Assembly (NCBI RefSeq): GCF_014190875.1
Contig: NZ_JACHVS010000001.1
Span: 1,736,001-1,800,000 of the forward strand
DNA from: Paeniglutamicibacter cryotolerans
Lineage (GTDB): Bacteria > Actinomycetota > Actinomycetes > Actinomycetales > Micrococcaceae
Direction: 5' to 3'
DNA length: 64,000 nt
Under the pieces are notes generated by a model. It did no database searches and had not been told where the DNA came from. It saw only the letters and a list, made by a program, of their open reading frames with translations. Both the position numbers and the translations under genes were made by a program. Below, piece after piece: positions 36,290 to 44,280 of the stretch (position 1 is its first letter; the number at the start of each line of letters is the position of its first letter).

Positions 36290-36688
36290 TCACGCCAGAC
36301 TGAGCGAACCGCCGGGCAGGGTAGGTGCGCCGGCTCGGCACCAATCGGGCAGCTCGACGGTCACCAGTGAACCGGTGTGTGGCGACAGCCTCCGGGCCCT
36401 GCGTACATCCTTGCCGCGTAGGTCAAGTGCCATCTGGAGACGGTGGAAGTGCGCCACCCGTTCCCGAGTGCACACCATGAAATTCGCCCAGTGCCGGATC
36501 GCGGCCGGCGATGGTTCGGCCGTCGGTTCGAGGTTGAACCCGGTGGGATCCAGCGTGAAGACCGAGGCGATGAGTTCGACCTCGGCCTGGAAGAGGGACA
36601 TGAGGAGTTCCGCGGGATCGGCCTCGTCTTCGATGTCGTCGTGAAGCCGTTGGAGGGAGGGCAGGTCAAGGACTGGGTAGATGCTCAT
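36290..36688 (-). CDS. Hypothetical protein, family not recognised
   Basis: A 132-residue soluble, acidic protein: MSIYPVLDLPSLQRLHDDIEDEADPAELLMSLFQAEVELIASVFTLDPTGFNLEP... I cannot name a family. Helical N-terminal half, no signal or membrane segment. Convergent with the CDF gene, 6 bases apart, and divergent from the acidic protein gene at 36831. Confidence 0.55.
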   Translation of the reverse strand: MSIYPVLDLPSLQRLHDDIEDEADPAELLMSLFQAEVELIASVFTLDPTGFNLEPTAEPSPAAIRHWANFMVCTRERVAHFHRLQMALDLRGKDVRRARRLSPHTGSLVTVELPDWCRAGAPTLPGGSLSLA

Positions 36689-36830
36689 GGTGGAAGCCTG
36701 CGCCCGTGCGGAGGTGCCCGGCGGAGGAGCACGCAGCGGTGTGGATAACGCCCGTGGCCGTTCGGCTCCATTTGGAGTGCATTTTCACAACGAAAGCGCG
36801 TGCGCTGATCGGGATCTGGCCATAGGATTA

Positions 36831-37250
36831 ATGGCTGACAAGCCAGTTGCAGAGAATGGGGATGCCGTGGGCAACGAAGACAACATGATGACCGAGGAAC
36901 TCGTTGAAGAGTGGGCGGAAGCCACCAGTACCGCCTTCAATGATTCGCTGACGGGGCTCGCGGCGGAGCGCGTTTCCACTGCGGCAAACCGTTTCATCGA
37001 ACTTTACGAGCAGAGCAAGGCGCTCACGTTCAACCCGGAGTTCTCCCCGGTCGACTACTTCGATGAGCACCCGGCGGCGGCCCTGGGCATGATCATGGAT
37101 TCCCCGGACGCACTTTCCGAGCTGGACGACGACCAGGAAGAGGCGCTGGAAGGAATCCTGGAATACGCGGAGGCCTGGGCCCAGTGGGAAGAGAAAAACC
37201 AGCCGGAGTTGGCCGAGGAAGACGACGAGGACGGGCTGCCGAGCTGGTAG
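36831..37250 (+). CDS. Small acidic hypothetical protein
   Basis: A 139-residue, very acidic protein ending EDDEDGLPSW. The core MMTEELVEEWAEATSTAFNDSLTGLAAERVSTAANRFIELYEQSKALTFNPEFSPVDYFDEHPAAALGMIMDSPDALSELDDDQEEALEGILEYAEAWAQWEEKNQPEL appears helical. I do not recognise the family. Start uncertain: ATG 36831 (AGGA upstream) was chosen, but GTG 36867 or ATG 36885 are possible. Confidence 0.6.
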   Translation: MADKPVAENGDAVGNEDNMMTEELVEEWAEATSTAFNDSLTGLAAERVSTAANRFIELYEQSKALTFNPEFSPVDYFDEHPAAALGMIMDSPDALSELDDDQEEALEGILEYAEAWAQWEEKNQPELAEEDDEDGLPSW

Positions 37251-37342
37251 CCGGCCCGATGCCTCCCGGGCCCCTGTACCCATCCGGCCGCCGGTTCTAC
37301 GCTGGGACGTGACGGCGCATCAGGCGCCCGGGAAGGACCATC

Positions 37343-37900
37343 ATGGGACGGTTGGTCTATCAGGCCAGTACCTCGCTGGACGGCTATGCGGCCGATGAGC
37401 GGGGGAACTTCGATTTCGCGGCGCCCGACGAGGAAGTCCACCGCCACGTGAACGACGGCGAAGCGTCCATCGGTACCTACCTGCTGGGTAGGCGCATGTA
37501 CGAAACGATGCGGGTTTGGGACGATCCGGAACTCTTCGGCGACGGTCCGGACTACGCGCAGGATTACGCGCGCATCTGGGGCCGGATCAACAAGGTCGTC
37601 TATTCCTCGGACCCCCACGTGTCGGTAGGGCCAGCCACCCAGCTGGAGCCGGTCTTCGACCCGGAGGCCGTCAAGGGCATGAAATCCGCTGCGCGAGGGG
37701 ACCTGGGCATCGGCGGGGCGACCTTGGCGGGCCAGGCGCTGTCGGCCGGGCTCGTGGACGAGATCAGGCAGTACATCCATCCGGTGGTGATCGGCGGAGG
37801 GCTTTCCTGGCTGCCGCAACACCTGCACCTGGACCTCGAACCGCTTCAGATGCACCGCTTTGAAAGCGGCGTTCTCTTCCTGTCCTACAAGGTGCGTTAA
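37343..37900 (+). CDS. Dihydrofolate reductase-family (RibD C-terminal-like) protein
   Basis: A 185-residue DHFR-fold protein: GRLVYQASTSLDGYAADERGNFDFAAPDEEVHRHVND and DEIRQYIHPVVIGGGLSWLP are typical of the small reductases related to the RibD C-terminal domain. It likely uses NADPH; the substrate is unknown. Convergent with ogt, with a 4-base overlap. Confidence 0.88.
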   Translation: MGRLVYQASTSLDGYAADERGNFDFAAPDEEVHRHVNDGEASIGTYLLGRRMYETMRVWDDPELFGDGPDYAQDYARIWGRINKVVYSSDPHVSVGPATQLEPVFDPEAVKGMKSAARGDLGIGGATLAGQALSAGLVDEIRQYIHPVVIGGGLSWLPQHLHLDLEPLQMHRFESGVLFLSYKVR

Positions 37901-38535
37901 CTACGCGGCCGCTTGGCCAGGTGCAGGCGTTCGAGCGAGAGCAATGCTGCCTTGGCCTCGGTCCCGCCGAGGTACCCACCCATGGATCCATCGCTGCGCA
38001 GTACCCGGTGGCAGGGCACCACCAGAGGCAGCGGGTTGGTCGCACATGCCGTGCCGACGGCCCGCACCGCCTTGGGCCGGCCGGTGGCCGCAGCGATCTG
38101 ACCGTAGCTTGCCGTCTGGCCGTAGCCGATGCGCGGCAGGTATTCCTGGACCTCGAGCCGGTATCCTGCAGACAAAGCATGGTCCAGCGGCAGGTCGAAA
38201 GCCGTCCTTTTTCCTGCCAGGTACTCGTCCAGTTCCCGGGCCACGGCATCGAGGCGGGCCGGGGCCCGCAGGATGCGCGGGCTGATCTTCCCGGCCAGGA
38301 ATTGAAGGACGGCGTCGTGGTCCTCGACGCCGAAGGCGATGCGCAGCAGCCCGCGTTCGGTGGCTGCCAGCAGCAGTGGGCCGACGGCAGTATCAAGCAC
38401 CCTGTAGGCGACATCAAGCAGTCCGGAGGATGCGGCATTTGCGGCGAGCCGGCCCTGCAGCAACGCCAGCGTGGCGGTTTCCAACGGCCCGGCGGGGCCG
38501 GTTGGAAGGGGGGGTGTCGGTTCGGTATTCATCAT
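37897..38535 (-). CDS. ogt: Methylated-DNA--protein-cysteine methyltransferase
   Basis: A 212-residue suicide enzyme that removes methyl groups from O6-methylguanine. The acceptor cysteine is in VVPCHRV (Cys at about 175), with the helix-turn-helix RIGYGQTASYGQIAAATGRPKAVRAVGTACATNPLPL in front. The N-terminal domain LLDVAYRVLDTAVGPLLLAATERGLLRIAF is present. The protein is a little longer at the front than Ogt of E. coli: the first 40 residues are an extension with no recognised domain. It overlaps the sigma-factor gene by 4 bases (ATGA). Confidence 0.94.
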   Translation of the reverse strand: MMNTEPTPPLPTGPAGPLETATLALLQGRLAANAASSGLLDVAYRVLDTAVGPLLLAATERGLLRIAFGVEDHDAVLQFLAGKISPRILRAPARLDAVARELDEYLAGKRTAFDLPLDHALSAGYRLEVQEYLPRIGYGQTASYGQIAAATGRPKAVRAVGTACATNPLPLVVPCHRVLRSDGSMGGYLGGTEAKAALLSLERLHLAKRPRS

Positions 38536-39023
38536 CTGTCCTTTGGGTCCAGCAGCGTGCGCAGCGACTTCATGCCGTCCGATGCCGCCTTGCGGGCAGC
38601 GGTGGGGGTTCCACCCAAGATTGCCGCCACGTCGGCGTGGGGAAGGCCTGCCACGTGGTGGTAGGCGACGGCTTGGCGTTGCTTGAACGGCAGCGATGCC
38701 AGTGCCCGCCAGACGGTGTCATCGGGCGCGGCGGGAATGCCGATCGCCGATTCGCCTTCCGGGAGTTCGGCTGCGGGCACGGCACGTCGGGAGGCGGCCC
38801 TGATCAGGTCAACCGCCTTGTTGTGGGCGATGCGCACCAGCCACCCCTGCACGTTCGCCCCGGGTGCCAGGTCCGGGTAGGCGGACAGTGCGGCCAGGAA
38901 CGTCTCGCTCCACGCGTCTTGCGCGTCGGCGCCCGGCCCGAGGATCGAGTTGCACACGCGCAGGACGGCGGCGCCGTGTTCGGCGACCACCCGTTCGAAG
39001 GGCGCAACCTGCTGTTTTTTCAT
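38532..39023 (-). CDS. RNA polymerase sigma factor (ECF-like) coupled to ogt
   Basis: A 163-residue sigma-70-family protein. Region 2 (VLRVCNSILGPGADAQDAWSETFLAALSAYPDLAPGANVQGWLVRIAHNKAVDLIRAASRR) and region 4 (WRALASLPFKQRQAVAYHHVAGLPHADVAAILGGTPTAARKAASDGMKSLR) are both visible, the ECF arrangement. The start is uncertain: ATG 39023 or GTG 39029. The 4-base overlap with ogt implies that this sigma factor drives or co-varies with alkylation repair, as is common in actinobacteria. No anti-sigma factor gene is adjacent. Confidence 0.85.
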   Translation of the reverse strand: MKKQQVAPFERVVAEHGAAVLRVCNSILGPGADAQDAWSETFLAALSAYPDLAPGANVQGWLVRIAHNKAVDLIRAASRRAVPAAELPEGESAIGIPAAPDDTVWRALASLPFKQRQAVAYHHVAGLPHADVAAILGGTPTAARKAASDGMKSLRTLLDPKDR

Positions 39024-39064
39024 CTCCACACCCCGTAGACGTTTCCCGGTACCCGGATGTGAGC

Positions 39065-42000
39065 TCAGCGCAGGATGATGTCCGTGGCGACAGCGGGGGA
39101 GATGCCCGACTCCACGAAGCCCGAGACGTTGGACCCGGCGTGCTTGATGATGTCGGTGACCGAACCCAGATGCCGGCAGAGGTCGATCTTGTCCTCGGGG
39201 GCCGCGAGCAGCAGCTGGAAGCCGAATTCCTGCAGCGCGTTGATGCCCGCCGCCGCGTACTCGGAGTTCGCCTGGATGAAGGCCTCGTCGATCATCACGG
39301 TGCCGTAGGTGGTGAAGCCCTGGGTGGCGAAGCCCAGCTGGTAGGCCAGCGCGGCTCCCATGATGAAGGAGGTGAAGCGCTGCCCCTCGCCGCCGGAGAG
39401 CGTTCCGGGTTCCAGCCCGGTTTCGACCTCGCCGTTGGGCTTGTGCTCGTTGCAGGAGACGGTGACGTGCTGGCGCACGTCGAGCACCGTGTCGCGCCAG
39501 GACTGGCGCGAGGAGTCATCGAGCGCGTCGACCAGCGATTCGAGCGCCCGGTAGCTTTCGCTCATCTGCTCGGCCCCGCACTGGGTGTACGCGTTGCCCA
39601 GGGCCTCCTTCAGTGCGCTGCGGAAGTCCCGCGCCTCGTCGGGCACCGTGGTGCGGACCTCCAGGCGCAGGTTCGAGCCGTGCTCGAAGGGGACATCGGC
39701 CAGGATCTGGTTCAGTGGCAGGATGCGTTCGCCGATGGCCCGGCGTTCCTCCTCGAGCAGCTGGAGCAGGTCCGAGAAGCGCTCGTAGGAGCGGTTGGAG
39801 AAGTACTCGCGGAACTCCTCCTCGTGTTGCGGCAGGCCCTCCTCGAGGATCGACTCATAGAGCGCGACGTAGGCCGGGGCGGCATCGACGGATGTGCCGA
39901 ACGACGCCGTGGTGCCGGCACCGAAGTCCCGGGCGAAGCCCTTGAAGGTATCGGTGAGCGCCGTTTCCAGGGTGTAGCGCTCGGCCCGCACGGTGGCACC
40001 GGCCTCGCCCAGCTTCAGGGCGATGGCGGCGACCCCCGCATCGAGCTCGGGCAGCAAGACGGGTTCATCGTCCTGTTCCATGCGCGCCAGCAGCGGGGCC
40101 AGCTCGGGGCGGGCAGCAAGTTCTGCCTCGGCCCAGCCATCCGGCGCCCGGCCCTCGGAGCGGGACTCCGAGGCCCGCAGCGCGGTGCGCGCCGCCTTGG
40201 CCGAACGGTCCAGCATCGAGGTTTCGCTGCGCAGCACGGCCAGTCGGCCCACTGCCAGTTCCAGATCGGTGCGTGCCGTTTCCAAGGCGTCGCGCACCCG
40301 GCCCAGGTCCCCGCCGCTGTTCATCGCCTCGGAGATGCGGGTCTCGAGGTCATCGAGCGCGCCCTGCTGCATGGCGGTATCCAGCGCGGTGAACATGCGG
40401 TCATCCGCCGCCAGGGTCTTAAGCAGGCCCAGTTTGGCGCCGAGCTGTTCCTTCGCCGCACTGCGTTCGGCGGCCAGTGCCTCGGCGGCCTTCTGGTTCT
40501 CATCGAGCGCGACGGCCTGGGCCTGCAGCTCGGCGATCTTCTCGCTGTTGGTGAAGCCCAGCAGATAGTCGGCAGCCGCGACGGACCGGGTGTCGCGCTC
40601 GAAGGTGCCGCGGCCGGTCTTCAGCGTGCCGGCGCGGGAGATGGCCTTGTCGTGGATGTGCAGGCCGGCGTCCTTCTCGACGCAGGCGAAGGCATAGTCG
40701 GCGGTGATCTTGGCACGCAGCCAATGCCCGGCGGCCGAGGCCTTGAACTCCAGCTTCCCGACCAGGTCCGCCGGTCCGGCGCTCTCCGTGCGCGGTTCGC
40801 GGGAGATGTCGATCCAGCGCAGCCGGCCGAAGCCATCGAGCCCGTCGATGGCGGAGGTGACCTTCTTCAGGTCCTCCCCGCGCACCAGCAGCGTGGTCGC
40901 CAGGGTTCGCAGCGCCTTTTCGGCCGCAGGACGCCAGACGGCGTTGCCCGGTGCGATGTCCAGGAGCTCGCCGGCGAAGGGCAGCTCTTCGATCGGGATG
41001 CCGGTGCTCGCGGCGATCTCGCGGCGCGCCGCCGCGGAGAAGCCATCGATGTTCGATCCGCGCCGGGCATAGGACTCGATCTCATCGCGCAGCTTGCGGC
41101 CGCGCTCGCGGGCCTTCATCGAGGCCGCCATCGCCTCGTATTCCATGGTCCGGGCGTCGGACGCGACGGATTCGAGGGACTCGGCAGAGACGGCTGCCTG
41201 GCGGCGGGAGGCCTGCAGCCCGGAGGCCGACCAGGTCACCTTCAGCCCGGCGGCGGTGAAGTCGGCCTTCAGCGACTCGAGTGCGTTGCTGCGTTCGGCC
41301 AGGCGTTCGCGGGCCGTGGCCGCCTCGCGTTCAAGTGCCTTCAGCGCTTGCCCGCCCTGGGCGTCGTGCTGTTCGGCCAGCGAGGCGACGCGCTCGGTCA
41401 GTGCGTCCTTCTCGACAGCGGCCTCGGCGATGGCCGATTCGTTGCGAGCGAGCGCCCCGCCCAGTCGCAGCGACTCGGTGGAGAGCAGCCGGGTAGCCAG
41501 CGTGTCGCGCAGCAGTGGCAGCTGGCCATTGGCCAGCACCTCGATGCGGCCCAGATCGGTGCCCAGTTCGCTGTACCGGGCATGGCGTTCGGGGACCTGG
41601 GCGAGCGCGTCGCGCTGGGCGCGGGCGTCCTCGAGCTGGCGGTGGATTCCGCGCAGGTGGCTGAAGTCCTCGATTGCTCCGGCGGCGGCCTTGAGCGTCG
41701 CCGGAACCTGCAGTACCTCGTAGCGGAAGAACTGGTTCACTCCCTTGTCCAGGCCCTTGCCGTTCTGCAGCGTGCGCAGCAGTGAGAACGCCTTGTCGTT
41801 GTCGATGCCCAGCCGGCGGCGGAAGCGCTCGGCGAACGCGCGGTGCACGTCGAATGCCTCGAAGCCCGGCAGCAGCTTCTGCAGCGATGAGGGGGAGAAC
41901 CGGCGCGAACCGTGCTGCTCCAGTGCAGCCGTATCCAGCGCCCTGTCGCCGATCACGTAGTGCTTGCCGACCTGGCCCTCGAGCCCGTTGGCGGGCAGGT

Positions 42001-42397
42001 CGAAGAGCGCAGCGATGGTCGTGGTGGAGCCCAGCCCGTCCTCGAAGACCAACGCCAGGGCGCTCCAGGTGGCACCGGGGCGCTGGTACAGGGTCCCGGC
42101 CTCGGTCTTGAAGCGGCGGCCGCGCATGTAGGAATACGTGGTGCGGCGGTCCTTGCGAGTGGAGGCCTCGTGGGCCGACTCGTTCAGCCGCGGGGCCGCA
42201 TGGAAGATGTGTCCGATGCCGTCGAAGAGGGTGGACTTGCCCACGCCCGGGTGCCCGGTGAGCAGGGTGCCCTTGCGGTCCACATACAGCGTGTGCCGGC
42301 CGTGGAACGTGCCCCAGTTGATCACCTGGATCGAGCTGAGCCGGTGCTGGCCGGGGTTGATCGACTCGCCGAAGGGCAGCGTCATTTCAATGCTCAC
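39065..42397 (-). CDS. jetC: Wadjet/MksB-like SMC ATPase JetC
   Basis: A 1110-residue SMC/MukB-like ATPase. Walker A is GHPGVGKST (residues 48-56), then come long coiled coils and a hinge-like middle, and the ABC signature LSGGEGQ (from about residue 1000) and Walker B TVMIDEA (about 1033-1039) close the head. In the Wadjet and MksBEF systems it forms a loop-extruding complex with JetA (kleisin) and JetB and recognises small circular DNA. It starts on GTG and overlaps jetB by 4 bases. Only 35-40 bases separate its end from the sigma factor, so the expected jetD nuclease gene is not there. Confidence 0.93.
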   Translation of the reverse strand: MSIEMTLPFGESINPGQHRLSSIQVINWGTFHGRHTLYVDRKGTLLTGHPGVGKSTLFDGIGHIFHAAPRLNESAHEASTRKDRRTTYSYMRGRRFKTEAGTLYQRPGATWSALALVFEDGLGSTTTIAALFDLPANGLEGQVGKHYVIGDRALDTAALEQHGSRRFSPSSLQKLLPGFEAFDVHRAFAERFRRRLGIDNDKAFSLLRTLQNGKGLDKGVNQFFRYEVLQVPATLKAAAGAIEDFSHLRGIHRQLEDARAQRDALAQVPERHARYSELGTDLGRIEVLANGQLPLLRDTLATRLLSTESLRLGGALARNESAIAEAAVEKDALTERVASLAEQHDAQGGQALKALEREAATARERLAERSNALESLKADFTAAGLKVTWSASGLQASRRQAAVSAESLESVASDARTMEYEAMAASMKARERGRKLRDEIESYARRGSNIDGFSAAARREIAASTGIPIEELPFAGELLDIAPGNAVWRPAAEKALRTLATTLLVRGEDLKKVTSAIDGLDGFGRLRWIDISREPRTESAGPADLVGKLEFKASAAGHWLRAKITADYAFACVEKDAGLHIHDKAISRAGTLKTGRGTFERDTRSVAAADYLLGFTNSEKIAELQAQAVALDENQKAAEALAAERSAAKEQLGAKLGLLKTLAADDRMFTALDTAMQQGALDDLETRISEAMNSGGDLGRVRDALETARTDLELAVGRLAVLRSETSMLDRSAKAARTALRASESRSEGRAPDGWAEAELAARPELAPLLARMEQDDEPVLLPELDAGVAAIALKLGEAGATVRAERYTLETALTDTFKGFARDFGAGTTASFGTSVDAAPAYVALYESILEEGLPQHEEEFREYFSNRSYERFSDLLQLLEEERRAIGERILPLNQILADVPFEHGSNLRLEVRTTVPDEARDFRSALKEALGNAYTQCGAEQMSESYRALESLVDALDDSSRQSWRDTVLDVRQHVTVSCNEHKPNGEVETGLEPGTLSGGEGQRFTSFIMGAALAYQLGFATQGFTTYGTVMIDEAFIQANSEYAAAGINALQEFGFQLLLAAPEDKIDLCRHLGSVTDIIKHAGSNVSGFVESGISPAVATDIILR

Positions 42398-43062
42398 GGG
42401 AGGTCCTCGGTTTCGGTGTCGGCATCCAGATCCAGTGTCGGCTCGGCTGCCGACCTCTCGATCGCTGCAATGTAGGCGGGGATTTCCTCGATGGCGTCGA
42501 AGGGCAGGGCCAGGGCCAGTGCGCCGGAAACCCGGTATTCGTCGCTCAGCTCGGTGGGCAGGATCAGCTTCAGCGTCAGCAGCCGGGCGAGCGCCGAATC
42601 GGTCTGCTCCTCCAACCGCTTGTCGTCGGCCGTGCCCGGAGGGCGGTGCTCCTCGAGGATTTCGCGGGCCGCGGCCCGGGAGACCACCGCGTCCGTACCG
42701 GTGCCGGCGTGCCGGTCCAGCAACAGGCGCAGGCGCAGGGCCAGCAGCGTCTCCTCACGGCGCAGCGGCTTGCGCGGGGCGATGGCGGTAGTGTGCGGGG
42801 CCTCGATGTCCACCGGGACCAGCAGTGCTATCTTGCGTTCGATGTCCAGCTCGAGCAGCAGGAAGAGTTCGGCGACGTAGGCACCGACGTCCCGGCGCCG
42901 ATCCAGCAGCAGCTGCCACAGCCGCGGTTCGGCTGTGCCATCCAGATAGGGGCCGCGCAGCAGGCGCACGAGCAGTTGGCGCAGCGGTAGCTCGAAGGAA
43001 CCCGTATCGCCCTCGAACAGGCGGCGTTCGGCCGAGGAAGCCGTGGTGGGGGCGGGGCTCAT
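42394..43062 (-). CDS. jetB: Wadjet JetB (MksE-like, DUF4194)
   Basis: A 222-residue protein of the DUF4194 family, the MukE/KITE-like subunit of Wadjet. The segments RRLFEGDTGSFELPLRQLLVRLLRGPYLDGTAEPRLWQLLLDRRRDVGAYVAELFLLLELDIERKIALLVP and TLLALRLRLLLDRHAGTGTDAVVSRAAAREILEE are typical. It bridges JetA and JetC. Its ATG overlaps the stop codon of a short jetA 3' relic (ATGA), showing that this was once the normal jetA-jetB junction. Confidence 0.9.
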   Translation of the reverse strand: MSPAPTTASSAERRLFEGDTGSFELPLRQLLVRLLRGPYLDGTAEPRLWQLLLDRRRDVGAYVAELFLLLELDIERKIALLVPVDIEAPHTTAIAPRKPLRREETLLALRLRLLLDRHAGTGTDAVVSRAAAREILEEHRPPGTADDKRLEEQTDSALARLLTLKLILPTELSDEYRVSGALALALPFDAIEEIPAYIAAIERSAAEPTLDLDADTETEDLP

Positions 43063-43193
43063 GCAAGGTCCTTCGTGAAGGTGTTGACCGGCAGGCCGAC
43101 GCTGACTTCGCAGTCATCGACGGGGTGGCACAGAGGGGCGATCCGGCCCCCGAACGCCAATGCGCGCGAAAAGGGGTCCTTGGACCCTTCCAT
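43059..43193 (-). pseudogene. Relic of a jetA 3' end fused to jetB
   Basis: Just upstream of jetB a 44-codon frame (ATG 43193 to TGA 43061-43059) ends LPVNTFTKDLA. The full jetA at 48411 ends LPVITFAKDIA. At DNA level the last ~55 bases agree at about three of four positions by eye (for example GTCCTTCG.GAAGGTG.TGACCGG.AGG). The upstream half of the frame does not match jetA. So about 20 terminal codons of an older jetA copy survive with their original ATGA coupling to jetB. No ribosome binding site precedes the ATG. Confidence 0.65.
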
Positions 43194-43238
43194 CTTAATC
43201 GATGGCGCGGAGCCCCGCGACAGCGCCCTGCCGGTGGT

Positions 43239-44213
43239 TCAGTAGCCGGCCTCGATGTCGGTGAACCCGGTCAGGGGATCGCCGGCACGCATCCTGAGCA
43301 CGTTTTCGGGGACGCGGGCGGCGAGCAGCGGGATGATCATCTCCATCGTGTCCGCGCTGTGCGGAGTGATCAGCGCGCGCGGCTGGGCCCATAAAGGGTG
43401 GCCATCGGGAAGGGGGTCGGGGTCGGTCACATCCAATGCCGCGCCGGCAAGCATGCCCTCGCGCAGGGACTTCGTCAAGGCTTCCGTGTCGATCATGCCA
43501 CCGCGTGCGATGTTGACGATGATCGCGTGGCCCGGAAGCAGGGCCAGCTCGGCGACGCCCAGTAACCGGCGGGTTGCGCCAGTCAGCGCCGCCGCCACGA
43601 TCACGACCTCTGGCGCGAGAAGCTCATCGTGCAGCGAGGCTCCGGTGATGGTCCGGTCGGCGCCGGGAATCGTTTCTTCCCGTCGACGCATGACGGTCAC
43701 CGTCGTGTCGAAGCATTTGAGCAGGCGCAGGATCTCCACCCCGATGCCGCCAGCACCGATGACCAGGACTCGCAGCCCGTGCAGTGAAGTGCCGGAGGAT
43801 GTGCCCCAGCTGGTGGACCGCGCCCGCAGTGGCCGGTCGCGCAGCAGCGCAAGTGTCAAGGCCAGCGCGTGCTCGGCTACGGGCCGGGCGTAGGCGCCCT
43901 TGGCGCTGGTCCACGTCAGCGCCGGAAACTCGGAAATGGAATCGGCGAAAGCCTCGATTCCGGCACTGGGTAGTTGGACCCGGCGGATGCCTGGCTGCCG
44001 CCGCAAGGCCCGGGCAAAGCCGCGTGGCGGGGAACGAAAGTCGACAACCCGGGCCTCGGCCTTGGAATCGAGGGGAGCGCAGGTGCCTCCCGCGGATTCG
44101 ATGGCCACTCGCAGCGACTGCGTTGGGGCGGGGTGGAGTCGCGCAGGGGTCCTCGTATCTGGTCGGCGGGTCGCTGTGCGCTTGCCCTGAATCGGTGGCA
44201 GCGTGGTGAACAT
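43239..44213 (-). CDS. D-isomer-specific 2-hydroxyacid dehydrogenase
   Basis: A 324-residue NAD(P)-dependent reductase. The cofactor motif is VLVIGAGGIGVEILRLL, and the catalytic residues are Arg in VNIARGGMID, an acidic residue in DVTDPDPLPDGHPLW and His in LITPHSAD. The first ~35 residues are an unusual polar, Arg/Pro/Thr-rich tail. It is the only gene of the cassette on the minus strand and reads toward jetB with no clear terminator in between. The substrate is unknown, probably a sugar-derived 2-keto acid given the dehydratase next door. Confidence 0.88.
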   Translation of the reverse strand: MFTTLPPIQGKRTATRRPDTRTPARLHPAPTQSLRVAIESAGGTCAPLDSKAEARVVDFRSPPRGFARALRRQPGIRRVQLPSAGIEAFADSISEFPALTWTSAKGAYARPVAEHALALTLALLRDRPLRARSTSWGTSSGTSLHGLRVLVIGAGGIGVEILRLLKCFDTTVTVMRRREETIPGADRTITGASLHDELLAPEVVIVAAALTGATRRLLGVAELALLPGHAIIVNIARGGMIDTEALTKSLREGMLAGAALDVTDPDPLPDGHPLWAQPRALITPHSADTMEMIIPLLAARVPENVLRMRAGDPLTGFTDIEAGY

Positions 44214-44280
44214 TAGGTATTACGGTGATATATCTGTAGCATCTTCGTAATCTGGGTCACACCTTAGCTGAGGGGGATGC
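44214..44280. promoter_or_regulatory. Divergent control region of the sugar-acid cassette
   Basis: A 67-base AT-richer gap between the 2-hydroxyacid dehydrogenase and the dehydratase. It has ATTACG (44219-44224) and CGTAAT (44246-44251) as an inverted repeat, and GTGATATATC inside, close to the TGATATATCA core seen at 10365. GAGGGGGA lies before the dehydratase ATG. It is the probable site of the GntR regulator encoded at the end of the operon. Confidence 0.5.

Noticed and set aside
38864..41785. Very long plus-strand open frame (973 codons).
   Set aside because: It is the antisense of jetC, produced by high GC codon bias; composition is Gly/Arg/Val/Gln-rich without any domain.
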